Both the position numbers and the translations under genes were made by a program. Of a stretch of DNA of 64,000 nucleotides, positions 27,119 through 35,301 are shown one piece after another; positions within the stretch are counted from its first letter, which is position 1, and each line of letters opens with the position of its first letter. The stretch lies in NCBI GenBank assembly GCA_025936825.1, contig JAICSO010000001.1:372001-436000 (forward strand), read 5' to 3'. This DNA comes from Terriglobales bacterium. Its GTDB lineage: Bacteria > Acidobacteriota > Terriglobia > Terriglobales > Acidobacteriaceae. The notes beneath the pieces were generated by a model. That model ran no database searches and had not been told where the DNA came from. It was given only the letters and a program-made list of their open reading frames with translations.

Positions 27119-27825
27119 GCACAGCTACAGTCGCAAACGTTGCTACCGGAACGAAACTCGTTCAAGCCAGAAATGTCAGCAAGATCTTCCAGCGCGATGC
27201 TTTCAAAGTAACCGCGCTCGACAACGTCTCCATCGAGATCGCCGGCGGGGATTTCATCGCCCTCATGGGACCGTCCGGCTCAGGCAAGACGACGCTGCTG
27301 AACATGATTGCTGCCATCGACCGCCCCACCGCGGGTGAACTCCTTGTATTAGGTAAGAACATCTTCTCGCTCAGCGATACTCAGGCAGCCAAATGGCGCA
27401 ATGAGCACATCGGTTATGTCTTTCAGACGTTCAACCTGATCCCAGTGCTCACGGCGTTTGAGAACGTTGAGCTCCCTCTGCTCCTCACAAAGCTGAGCTC
27501 AAAGCAACGGCGAGAGCACGTTCTGACTGCGCTGAACCTGGTGGGTTTGGGAGATCGTGTTCATCACCTTCCGAAGCAGCTCTCCGGCGGTCAGGAACAG
27601 CGCGTCGCGATTGCCCGCGCCATTGTCAGCGATCCGACCCTGTTGCTGGCGGACGAGCCAACCGGCGACCTCGACAGCCATTCCGCGACGGAAGTGCTGG
27701 AAATCCTCAAGCGCCTCAATACGGAGTTCCATAAAACCATTGTGATGGTGACGCACGATCCTCACGCCGCTTCGTACGCGCACGTCACCCGGCACTTGGA
27801 AAAAGGGATGTTGCTCCCTGCCTAA
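27115..27825 (+). CDS. ABC transporter ATP-binding protein (MacB/LolD/DevA family)
   Basis: 236-residue nucleotide-binding subunit: Walker [14 protein letters not shown]-loop [14 protein letters not shown], signature [14 protein letters not shown], Walker [16 protein letters not shown] and switch His in [11 protein letters not shown]. The family-specific D-loop and ENVELPLLL segment match exporters of the MacB/LolD group. The ATG overlaps the adaptor stop. It completes the permease-permease-adaptor-ATPase operon; an outer-membrane TolC-type partner is not encoded in the window. Confidence 0.94.
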   Translation: MSTATVANVATGTKLVQARNVSKIFQRDAFKVTALDNVSIEIAGGDFIALMGPSGSGKTTLLNMIAAIDRPTAGELLVLGKNIFSLSDTQAAKWRNEHIGYVFQTFNLIPVLTAFENVELPLLLTKLSSKQRREHVLTALNLVGLGDRVHHLPKQLSGGQEQRVAIARAIVSDPTLLLADEPTGDLDSHSATEVLEILKRLNTEFHKTIVMVTHDPHAASYAHVTRHLEKGMLLPA

Positions 27826-27848
27826 TCAGGACCGCGGCTGCCTCGAGC

Positions 27849-28643
27849 CTACATTGCCGATGCAGCCGCGGCTGCCCCCCTCGGAGGAGCGTCACCGCTA
27901 CGCCTGAATGCTGCGACTTGCGCCCGCAAGCGAAGGACCGCCATCGAGTGAATTTGCGACACCCGCGATTCGCCGACGCCCATCAGCCCGCCAATTTCCT
28001 TCATGGTGAGTTCTTCGAAGTAGTAGAGCGAAAGCACTCGGCGTTCACGATCCGGTAAATGACGAACCGCATCAGCGACGATTTCCTTCATCTCCGAATT
28101 CAGACATTGTGTGAGCGGGGTATTGTTTCGGTCGGCCGACACTCGTTCCGACAGGTCCTCTTCCCGCCCGTCCCGCGGCGAAATCATCCGCAGGCTGCCG
28201 ATCTCGAGTGCATTGATGTTCCCGAGCAGCCTCTGCAGTTCTTCCAGTGGCATGCCTAACTCGTGTGCTACTTCTGGTTCCGAAGGGTGATGTCCAAGCT
28301 GAAATCGCAGCCGATTGTGTGCTTCCTCGATGCTTCGTGCCTGCCGCCGCAGGTCGCGCGGTCCCCAATCGAGTTCGCGCAAACTGTCCAGAATCGCACC
28401 TCGAATTCTGAATTTCGCATACGAGCCGAATTGGACTTGCTTACCAAGGTCGAATTTTTCTAGTGCATCCATCAACCCAACAACACCGGCGTGCACCAAA
28501 TCTTCCAGGGGCACATGCCGCGGCAATCGCTCGTGAATTCGACGCGCAATATATCGAACTTGCGGCAACTGCTCCGATAACAACCGTTGTCGTTCTTCCT
28601 CGTTCGTCCACACATTGCGGCAAGGTTTTTTTCGCTCGCTCAT
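27849..28643 (-). CDS. RNA polymerase sigma factor, FliA/WhiG (sigma-28) family
   Basis: 264 residues with regions 2 to 4 of a group 3 sigma factor: region 2 LPQVRYIARRIHERLPRHVPLEDLVHAGVVGLMDALEKFD, the core FGSYAKFRIRGAILDSLRELDWGPRDLRRQAR, region 3 helices, and region 4 with the helix-turn-helix LTMKEIGGLMGVGESRVSQIHSMAVLRLR. Start ATG 28643 is preceded by GAGG; the frame runs on to 28757 but that part has no sigma similarity. A low-complexity Ala-rich tail ends it. No flagellar genes or FlgM-like anti-sigma are in the window, so its regulon here is unknown. Confidence 0.87.
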   Translation of the reverse strand: MSERKKPCRNVWTNEEERQRLLSEQLPQVRYIARRIHERLPRHVPLEDLVHAGVVGLMDALEKFDLGKQVQFGSYAKFRIRGAILDSLRELDWGPRDLRRQARSIEEAHNRLRFQLGHHPSEPEVAHELGMPLEELQRLLGNINALEIGSLRMISPRDGREEDLSERVSADRNNTPLTQCLNSEMKEIVADAVRHLPDRERRVLSLYYFEELTMKEIGGLMGVGESRVSQIHSMAVLRLRAQVAAFRRSGDAPPRGAAAAASAM

Positions 28644-28912
28644 AATCCGCCTCGCTGCTCCCAGCAAGAGCCAGCGGCTCAACACAGTCGGGCGAGATCG
28701 AGGCCACTGCGCCGTGGGGAAGAGGAGGAGTAGACCGCCTCGCACAACTTGATTCAAACAGGCAGAGTTAAGAGCGCGATTAGCACGGAATTAAGAATGT
28801 CTAATTCGCAGAGAGTGGTTTCTATCTGGGCAGGACTGGAAAAATCAGGAACAACTACGGCCAACGGTGAAAGTCATTACTTAACGAACTTTCGAACCTC
28901 CAGAATGTGCGC

Positions 28913-29599
28913 TTAGCGCTCGCCCTCTTCCCGTGTGCTGAGTTCGTACCCAACACCGCGTACGGTGTGAATCAGCTTTTTTTCGAAGCCGTCGTCGATC
29001 TTGCGTCGCAAGTAGTTGATGTATACATCGACCACGTTCGTCGAAGTGTCGAACGAGAGGTCCCAGACGTGTTCGATGATCATGGCGCGCGTCAGGCGTC
29101 TTCCGGAATTCAACATGAGGTATTCGAGCAGGCTGAACTCTTTTGCTGTGAGTTCGATTGGCTTGTCCCCGCGTTCCACCCGCCGCTCCACACGATCCAA
29201 TTTCAGATCCGCAACCACCAGCACTATTTTCGCCGGATTCTGGCTCCTTCTCAGCAGAGCTCGAATTCGTGCCGCAACTTCAGTGAACGAAAAAGGCTTT
29301 CCCACCAGGTCATCAGCCCCTAAATCGAGGCATTTAGCGCGATCCTCGACCTTGTCGTCGTTCGTGACCACCAGGATTGGTAGACTCGGCTTCTTCATCC
29401 GCAGTTGACGCAAGATACTCATGCCATCCATGTGCTTTATATTCATGTCGAGCATCAGCAAGTCATAGTCCAGTTCTCCCGCCATGGCCCGGGCCTGCTC
29501 TCCATCGTGACTCACGTCCACTGCGTAGTGTTCTGCTTCGAGACCCTTTTGGACGAAACTTGCCAGCGCAACGTCATCCTCAGCTATGAGTACGCGCAT
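28913..29599 (-). CDS. OmpR/PhoB-family response regulator
   Basis: 228 residues: receiver domain with acidic pair E7-D8-D9, phosphorylation site D51 (LLMLDMNIK), Thr79 and Lys101 (LVGKPF); then a winged-helix DNA-binding domain with PIELTAKEFSLLEYLMLNSGRRLTR, NVVDVYINYLRRKID and HTVRGVGYEL. It binds promoter DNA when phosphorylated. It is an orphan: no histidine kinase is next to it. It is transcribed away from the diguanylate cyclase at 29778 and could regulate that divergent gene. Confidence 0.93.
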   Translation of the reverse strand: MRVLIAEDDVALASFVQKGLEAEHYAVDVSHDGEQARAMAGELDYDLLMLDMNIKHMDGMSILRQLRMKKPSLPILVVTNDDKVEDRAKCLDLGADDLVGKPFSFTEVAARIRALLRRSQNPAKIVLVVADLKLDRVERRVERGDKPIELTAKEFSLLEYLMLNSGRRLTRAMIIEHVWDLSFDTSTNVVDVYINYLRRKIDDGFEKKLIHTVRGVGYELSTREEGER

Positions 29600-29777
29600 C
29601 TCAAACCTCTTGTGGATGAAAATAAGATGAATCCATTCTCATTCCGCGTGCGCCTCCATACAAGCATTTGTAGGCGTACGAATGGTCGTAGCGTTCCGCG
29701 AATGAAACTTCTCCATTTGCGAACCTGCCAAGCTACTCTCTATACCCTCGCTGCGACGGAGGATAATGTGAAAATCC

Positions 29778-31061
29778 ATGACGCTCTGGACAAGGACGAC
29801 GCTCAAATCGGTCTTTATTCCCGGGGGAATCATCCTCGCGGTCGCCGCCCTGTTCATTCAGCACTCCTGGATTCCTTTCACGCCATCCGGTCTCAACTTC
29901 TTCTACTACGCCGTTTTCGTGGCTGCTCTGGCCCTGTCCCTCCGCTTTCGCTCGCTTCGAATTGTGTTTGGTGCCGTCGTGCTTCTGCTTGCGCAATATG
30001 CGCTTCAGGCCAAGGGCTCGCTTCACCTTGGCCAGGGAAAGATGGCGTTTGAAGTCATAGCCCTGCTGATCCCCCTCGATTTCATCCTGCTGACTCTGAT
30101 CCCCGAGCGCACGCTCACCCGTGAGCACCTCATCGGAATTGTCGCGGTCCTATTTTTCCAATCGACTTTCGTGGCGGTCTTTTCCCGTCCCGATCAACCG
30201 GATTGGTCGCTGCTGCATTTCTCCATCATTCGGTCGTTCCAGTTGCGCCTCACTCAGCCCGCGCTGCTGATGTTTCTGATTGCTTTCGGCGTCTTTCTGT
30301 ATCGCGTGCTCCGTTTCGGCAAAGCGATTGATCATGGGATGTTCTGGTGTTTGCTGACTGCCTGCGTCGCCCTGGAGGTTGGGGGCGCGTCTCGTGCCGG
30401 CATCGCTTACTTTGCGATTGCGGGATTAATCCTTGCCAGCTCGATCGTCGAGAGTTCTTATTCGCTCGCCTACCGTGACGAGTTGACCGGCCTGCACTCA
30501 CGCCGCGCCTTCAACGATGCCGCCGCCAGCCTCAAATCGCCCTATGCCGTTGCTGTTGTCGACATCGACCATTTCAAGAGCATCAATGACACTTACGGCC
30601 ATGACACCGGCGATCAGGTGCTGCGCATGGTATCGGCGCGTCTGGCCAATGTGAGTGGCGGCGGCCACGCCTATCGCGTGGGAGGTGAAGAGTTCACCAT
30701 CCTCTTTCCGAGCCGTAACGCTCAGAATGTTTTCCAGCATCTCGAGCTCTTGCGCATGAACATCGAAAGCTGCTCGTTCCGTCTTCGCCGTGGAGAAGAT
30801 CGCCGCAAAACTCCCCGTGAAACCGACCGTCGAGCAGCCCCGGGCCGGAAAACAAAAACCACCAGGCACCCAACTTCCGGCGCACTCTCGGTGACTGTCA
30901 GTATTGGGATTGCGGAATCGAGGCCGCACGCGACCGTCGAGCAGGTGATTGAATCGGCCGACAAGGCGCTTTACGCCGCCAAGCAGGGTGGAAGAAATCG
31001 CATTGAGATTTCCGCGAGCGAGAAGAAGGGAAGGAAAGCGAAAGCCTCGCAGACGACCTAG
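29778..31061 (+). CDS. Membrane-bound diguanylate cyclase (GGDEF)
   Basis: 427 residues. The N-terminal half (about 10-225) has six to seven membrane helices, probably sensory. The GGDEF domain (about 230-410) has YRDELTGLHSRRAF, the metal residues in VVDIDHFKSINDTYGHDTGD and the active-site motif GGEEF (302-306), so cyclic-di-GMP synthesis is expected. The RxxD product-inhibition site is absent at the usual place before GGEEF (NVSGGGHAYR). A highly basic, probably flexible insertion (about 335-366) interrupts the domain before SVTVSIGIAES. The last codons (GRKAKASQTT) belong to a sequence that is tandemly duplicated downstream. Confidence 0.92.
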   Translation: MTLWTRTTLKSVFIPGGIILAVAALFIQHSWIPFTPSGLNFFYYAVFVAALALSLRFRSLRIVFGAVVLLLAQYALQAKGSLHLGQGKMAFEVIALLIPLDFILLTLIPERTLTREHLIGIVAVLFFQSTFVAVFSRPDQPDWSLLHFSIIRSFQLRLTQPALLMFLIAFGVFLYRVLRFGKAIDHGMFWCLLTACVALEVGGASRAGIAYFAIAGLILASSIVESSYSLAYRDELTGLHSRRAFNDAAASLKSPYAVAVVDIDHFKSINDTYGHDTGDQVLRMVSARLANVSGGGHAYRVGGEEFTILFPSRNAQNVFQHLELLRMNIESCSFRLRRGEDRRKTPRETDRRAAPGRKTKTTRHPTSGALSVTVSIGIAESRPHATVEQVIESADKALYAAKQGGRNRIEISASEKKGRKAKASQTT

Positions 31062-31375
31062 CCATATTTCCCGCAGCAGACATGATGAAAAGACAACTTC
31101 ATTACCACGGATCTACACAGATATACACGGATTTCAGTCGAAATTAGATATCCGTGTTGATCCGTGTTCATGCGTGGAACAGAAGGCAAGGAAAGCGAAA
31201 GCTTCGCAGAGGACGTAGCCGTATTTCCCGCGGCAGACACGAAAGACAACTTCATTACCGCGGATCGACACAGATAAATACGGATCTAAATCGAAATTAG
31301 ATATCCGTGTTGATCCGTGGAAAAGAGGTTTTCCCACCTCTTCTCAGTGTCTCCGTGTCTCCCGTGGTGAAAAAG
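31028..31375. repeat. About 155-bp tandem duplication with ATCCGTG-type hairpins, fills the 31062-31379 gap
   Basis: A unit that begins in the last codons of the diguanylate cyclase (AAGGAAAGCGAAAGC at 31031) is repeated at 31188, about 155 bases later, with the same order: tail codons, CCATATTTCCCGC-type word, AGACAACTTCATTACC, CGGATC, AAATTAGATATCCGTG. Each copy holds complementary words (CACGGAT / ATCCGTG), so each can fold as a hairpin. The second copy carries a relic of the gene's 3' end (KARKAKASQRT). A related element (CAGTGTCTCCGTGTCTCCCGTGG) follows at about 31346-31368. Confidence 0.8.
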
Positions 31376-31379
31376 TGGC

Positions 31380-32417
31380 TTAATCTGATGCTGCCGTCTT
31401 GCGGGTGCGCTCCAGCGCCAGTTCCAAGATGCTCTTGATCAATTCCGTATAGGAGCGGCCTGACTTCTTCGCCGCCATCGCGAATTCATGTTTGCTCGAC
31501 AACCAGGGATTCGGGTTTGCCTCGATGACGTATACCTCACCGTCCGCCGTAAGCCGCATGTCGATGCGTCCATAGTCACGCAGCTTGACCGCCCTGTACG
31601 CCGCGATTGCCGTATCGGACAGCTTCTGCGTTGTCTCTTCATCTAAATCTTCGACTACCGCAGATTTGGTCACCTTATACGCGTGCGAGTCCCGCTCGAA
31701 CTTCACGTCGCGGCTGGCAATGCGCGGTACGCCCTCGGGAAGTTGGGACAAATCCAGTTCGACCAGCGGCAATACTTCCGTCCGCTCATAACTTCCAAGA
31801 ATTGCCGCGTAAATTTCCCGCCCCTCGATGTACTCCTCGATCAGAGCCGGAGAATCGAACTCATTCTGCACGTACTGCACGCGTTCCATCAGTTCCTTCA
31901 CGCCATTCACGACCGCCGCTGCGTCAATGCCGATCGAGCCATCTTCTAATTGAGGTTTCACAATCAGCGGAAACTTCACGTCGTGGGCGTGATCGATATT
32001 CCCCCGGTACGCTGTCGCAAAATACGGCGTGCGAATTCCATGGAAGGCAAACATTTTTTTTGCCGTTGCCTTGTCCTGCGCCAGGAAACTCGCGTGCGGC
32101 CCGGCGCCCGTATACGGCAGGCCAATCAGGTCCAAGTATGCGGCGACGTTCATTTCCATGGTGTCGTCGCCCGCGTAGGATTCGGTCAGGTTAAATACGA
32201 GATCAGCGCCGCACTTCGCGAGGGCATGCAACGACTGCGTGCGCCCGTCGAGCACGTGATAGAAAGGCTCGTGTCCAAGCTTGGTCAGCGCGTCGAAGAT
32301 CTCCTCGCGATCTTCTTTCTCCTTGCGCTTTCGGCCCGACTCCGCCGCCTTCTCCGAATCGGGAGTTTCCTCTCCCCAGGCGTCGTAAAGCACAGCAATT
32401 TTGAGTTTGTCTGCCAT
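31380..32417 (-). CDS. ATP-grasp ligase, D-Ala-D-Ala ligase-like
   Basis: 345 residues with the D-alanine-D-alanine-ligase-type ATP-grasp fold: N-terminal domain KIAVLYDAWGEE, ADLVFNLTESYAGDDTMEM, GLPYTGAGPHASFLAQDKATAKKMF, the ATP-binding segment FPLIVKPQLEDGSIGIDA, EEYIEGREIYAAILG, and the metal-binding RIDMRLTADGEVYVIEANPNPWL. It should join an amine to a carboxylate with ATP. It differs from house-keeping Ddl in a charged insertion near residues 15-38 (EETPDSEKAAESGRKRKEKE), so the substrate may not be D-alanine. It follows the metallopeptidase gene by 7 bases and is probably in an operon with it. Confidence 0.8.
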   Translation of the reverse strand: MADKLKIAVLYDAWGEETPDSEKAAESGRKRKEKEDREEIFDALTKLGHEPFYHVLDGRTQSLHALAKCGADLVFNLTESYAGDDTMEMNVAAYLDLIGLPYTGAGPHASFLAQDKATAKKMFAFHGIRTPYFATAYRGNIDHAHDVKFPLIVKPQLEDGSIGIDAAAVVNGVKELMERVQYVQNEFDSPALIEEYIEGREIYAAILGSYERTEVLPLVELDLSQLPEGVPRIASRDVKFERDSHAYKVTKSAVVEDLDEETTQKLSDTAIAAYRAVKLRDYGRIDMRLTADGEVYVIEANPNPWLSSKHEFAMAAKKSGRSYTELIKSILELALERTRKTAASD

Positions 32418-32424
32418 GGTGTTT

Positions 32425-33477
32425 CTATGCCTGAAACGACTTGCTGCGCGCCAGATGGTTCATTACTAGCGTAGTCGCAAAAACCGTGAATTCCGATAGA
32501 TGTTCTGATTCTCGCCCACGGTCGATCATCAGCCCCAGTTCCGCGCTGCGCTTCTGGATCGCCTCGACCAACTTCCGTATGAGCGGCCTCTGCATCGCCG
32601 TCCAACTCGCAATGTGATCTATCAGCACTTTGCGATGACGTGCAACAAACATCTCCGCTGGTTCTGCGCTCTTCTTTTTTCGTGGTGCGCTGAACATCGC
32701 CGCGAGATCCGCATCGAGATTCGCTTCGAACAGCGGAATCTGCTCGGTCGAGTGCCGATAAAACTCGCCGACGGTGATCTCCATGTCATCAACGGTGATA
32801 TCGGGCGACCCGCGTTTACGCAGGGGATCGACGTTGCCCACTTCGCGCGCAATCCGGTCCATATACTGCAACTTTGCCAGGGCGCCCCAGCCGCGATACT
32901 TCTTTCGCCAAGCCGAACGAGGGGTCATCCACACCGCAAAAGTTTCGGCGAAGTCTTCATCAGGATGTTTCTGCGCGTACCATCCCGGCAAGTACCGAAC
33001 GTAATCTTTGGAGAACAGCACCGGCCGATAGTTCTCTCGATACGGCCGTCGATACGGCCCGAACAGCTGCTTCCACTCCGGCGTACGATGCAGTCGATAC
33101 GCGTAGTTGAATGCGTGCCCCGCCTCATGGCGCAAGTACTTCATGATTTCGCGCCGATCTTCGAGGTCGTTGTGTTCCGCCTCGATCTGCGCCAGGTCTT
33201 TTCGCGCCAGGTAAAACGGAACTCCAATAATAGGCTCGCCCGACGGGCATCCCCACTCGTCGGTCAGATAGCACTGCGGCTTAAACTTCCTGATCTTCTT
33301 CTCTTCAAGTTCACGGTGCAGTTGCTGCACAAACGGTTCGACATCTGACCCTTCCAGCTTCAGTCCTAGGTCGCAAATCCGTGTATTGACCAGCGACACA
33401 GGTTCCGGCATCGGATCCGCTGCGGCTGATGCCTGCGCAGGCCTCTCTTCCGGCTTCGGTTGTTCAATCCCTTGCAT
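32425..33477 (-). CDS. Putative zinc metallopeptidase (Peptidase_Mx-like) paired with ATP-grasp ligase
   Basis: 350 residues, no signal peptide. The zinc motif is HEAGH (H117, E118, H121; preceded by IMKYLR) and the probable third ligand is in DEDFAETFAVWM (E178). The N-terminal part has a short Cys-bearing segment (QCYLTDEWGCPSG). The C-terminal third (about 250-350) is helical, with HLSEFTVFATTLVMNHL. The architecture fits the putative zinc-binding metallopeptidase families found in soil bacteria; substrate unknown. Its close pairing with the ATP-grasp gene, same strand and 7-base gap, suggests they build or trim the same amide-bonded product. Confidence 0.68.
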   Translation of the reverse strand: MQGIEQPKPEERPAQASAAADPMPEPVSLVNTRICDLGLKLEGSDVEPFVQQLHRELEEKKIRKFKPQCYLTDEWGCPSGEPIIGVPFYLARKDLAQIEAEHNDLEDRREIMKYLRHEAGHAFNYAYRLHRTPEWKQLFGPYRRPYRENYRPVLFSKDYVRYLPGWYAQKHPDEDFAETFAVWMTPRSAWRKKYRGWGALAKLQYMDRIAREVGNVDPLRKRGSPDITVDDMEITVGEFYRHSTEQIPLFEANLDADLAAMFSAPRKKKSAEPAEMFVARHRKVLIDHIASWTAMQRPLIRKLVEAIQKRSAELGLMIDRGRESEHLSEFTVFATTLVMNHLARSKSFQA

Positions 33478-33576
33478 GACCTCAGCAAAGTCTATAGGAA
33501 CACCGTCCGCCCCAAAGTGGTCCCGGCGATGGCAGGTGTTTACCCGAAGATTATCTGCGAACTACGATGCACCCGG

Positions 33577-33595
33577 CCAGTGACTCAGGTCACTG
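33577..33595. promoter_or_regulatory. Short inverted repeat CAGTGAC/GTCACTG in a divergent region
   Basis: CAGTGAC (33578-33584) and GTCACTG (33589-33595) are perfect complements around TCAG, halfway between the metallopeptidase and GH79-like gene starts. It is a candidate operator, not a terminator, because no T-tract follows and both genes read away from it. The rest of 33478-33731 shows nothing I can name. Confidence 0.35.
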
Positions 33596-33731
33596 CCAGG
33601 GTACGCAACTCCTCGTGCCCACTCGGGCTGAGCCGCCAAGTATTATCATTGCGGTTCTTGGTTTGTACACACGAGCCGGCCGAGCTGTGAGGCCTGAACT
33701 CTGAATGCGCAATCCAAGTGTGAGGTGAAGG

Positions 33732-35270
33732 GTGACGGAGCGATTCATTACGCGGCGCGATTTCCTGGTGACGGCGGCCATGGCTGCCGGAGCAACTCAT
33801 CTGCACGCCCAACCCAAATCAGCAATTCAGGTTCGACTTACGATCCCGTCGAAAGCTGAAGGGCCGCAAATGCCCGGGGATTTTGTAGGTCTCTCCTACG
33901 AAGTGCAGCAGCTTGTCGATCCCAGTTTCTTCTCGTCCAAGAACACAGGCCTCATAAATGCTTTCCGAGAAATAACTTCGCACGGGGTGCTGCGCCTGGG
34001 GGGCAATACCAGCGAATTCGGGTATTGGAAATCGACGCCCGACTCTCCGGAACCCGCTCATCCGACAATTCGAGAGGTGGTGGGAGAACCTAAGGCCCAC
34101 TATTACCCTGTCACAGCAGAGGCGGTTCGCAACCTTGCCGAATTCTTGAAAGCAACCGGATGGACCTGCCTCTACGGAATCGGAATGGGTACGAACACGC
34201 CGGAGCGCGCGGCCGAAGAAGCGGCTTTCGTTGCTGACGCCCTGGGAGGAAGTCTGCAATATTTCCAGATCGGCAACGAAGCCGATCTGTTTGACCGTCA
34301 TCTGCGTGATCCGAAGACATGGTCCGCCAAGACATATCTGCAGGAATGGTTGGCAATGGCACGGGCGATTACGGCTCGAGTGCCCAGCGCCAAGTTTGGC
34401 ATGCCCGACGTAGCCTCACGCGTCGAGTGGCTGATCGACATCGCGGCACTGTGGCCATCCATTGAGAACCCTCCGCATGTAACAACTTTGACGCACCACT
34501 ACTATTTCGGCGGCCCGGCGACGAATCCGGAAGTAAACATCCCCAACCTCTTAATGCCGGCTACGATGGCGAAAGTACAAAAGACAGCAGATACCGCGAC
34601 CGCAGCCGCCAACAAAGTGGGCGCACGTGTGCGTATGACCGAAGGCAACACCTGTTATCGAGGTGGGAAGCCGGGCGTCTCTGACGTGCTTGCGGCGGCG
34701 TTGTGGGCGGCAGACTACTCGCTGCTACTCGCGACCAACAACTATTCCGGCCTTAACCTGCATGGAGGAACTGGAAAATCAGTTGCGAATTCCGTTGGCG
34801 GGTCCCTGCCCGGCGATACCCTGCTTGAACAGCAAGGGGCAACGCCTGCCGAGATTGCCACGCATCCCCATCCGTTCTACACGCCCATTGCGACCTTTGG
34901 GACAGAGTACAAACTTGAACCCGTGGCGCGCGGTCTTCAGTTCGCAGGATCTTTAAGTGGCGGCAGACTCTTTAAAACCGATTTCGCGGCGAAGTTCCAA
35001 GCGGCTGGCGTTAACGGAACGGGGTATGCTGCCGAACTTCCGGGTGGCAAATGGTGCGTGGTGTTGTTGAATAAGGACCTCGCTAAGGACGTGGAGATTG
35101 CACTGAACTTCGATCGAGGTGGGGTTGCAGATCTGCAAGCATTGCGCGCCGCGGCGGTGGATAGCCGCGACGCCGAAATTGTGCAGCTATCCGGGTCCGC
35201 CCTGAAGAAGGACGAACCCTTTCGCATCGTAGTCCCTCATGCTTCAGGTATGCGCCTAACTATCGCATAA
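33732..35270 (+). CDS. Secreted glycoside hydrolase, GH79-like (beta-glucuronidase/heparanase type)
   Basis: 512 residues with a Tat-like signal (TRRDFLVTAAMAAGATHLHA; TRRDF at 8-11). The body is a (beta/alpha)8 barrel of clan GH-A type: GVLRLGGNTSEFGYW, the acid/base IGNEADLF (E183) and the nucleophile RMTEGNT (E304), plus ATNNYSGLNLHG. A C-terminal beta domain follows (about 410-512). The N-terminal LTIPSKAEGPQMPGDFVGLSYE matches GH79 C-domain-first proteins. It should remove terminal uronic acid residues from a glycan outside the cytoplasm. GH39 or GH30 relatives are possible alternatives. Confidence 0.75.
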   Translation: MTERFITRRDFLVTAAMAAGATHLHAQPKSAIQVRLTIPSKAEGPQMPGDFVGLSYEVQQLVDPSFFSSKNTGLINAFREITSHGVLRLGGNTSEFGYWKSTPDSPEPAHPTIREVVGEPKAHYYPVTAEAVRNLAEFLKATGWTCLYGIGMGTNTPERAAEEAAFVADALGGSLQYFQIGNEADLFDRHLRDPKTWSAKTYLQEWLAMARAITARVPSAKFGMPDVASRVEWLIDIAALWPSIENPPHVTTLTHHYYFGGPATNPEVNIPNLLMPATMAKVQKTADTATAAANKVGARVRMTEGNTCYRGGKPGVSDVLAAALWAADYSLLLATNNYSGLNLHGGTGKSVANSVGGSLPGDTLLEQQGATPAEIATHPHPFYTPIATFGTEYKLEPVARGLQFAGSLSGGRLFKTDFAAKFQAAGVNGTGYAAELPGGKWCVVLLNKDLAKDVEIALNFDRGGVADLQALRAAAVDSRDAEIVQLSGSALKKDEPFRIVVPHASGMRLTIA

Positions 35271-35301
35271 TCCATCTCAAGTCTTCTCTGGGCCGGTGAA
35301 C

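Noticed and set aside
28644-28757. N-terminal extension of the sigma factor
   Set aside because: No sigma-like sequence; the ATG at 28643 has a GAGG site.
30949-31218. Open frame spanning the tandem repeat after the diguanylate cyclase
   Set aside because: It reads the cyclase gene in the wrong frame and then the duplicated tail; no ribosome site.
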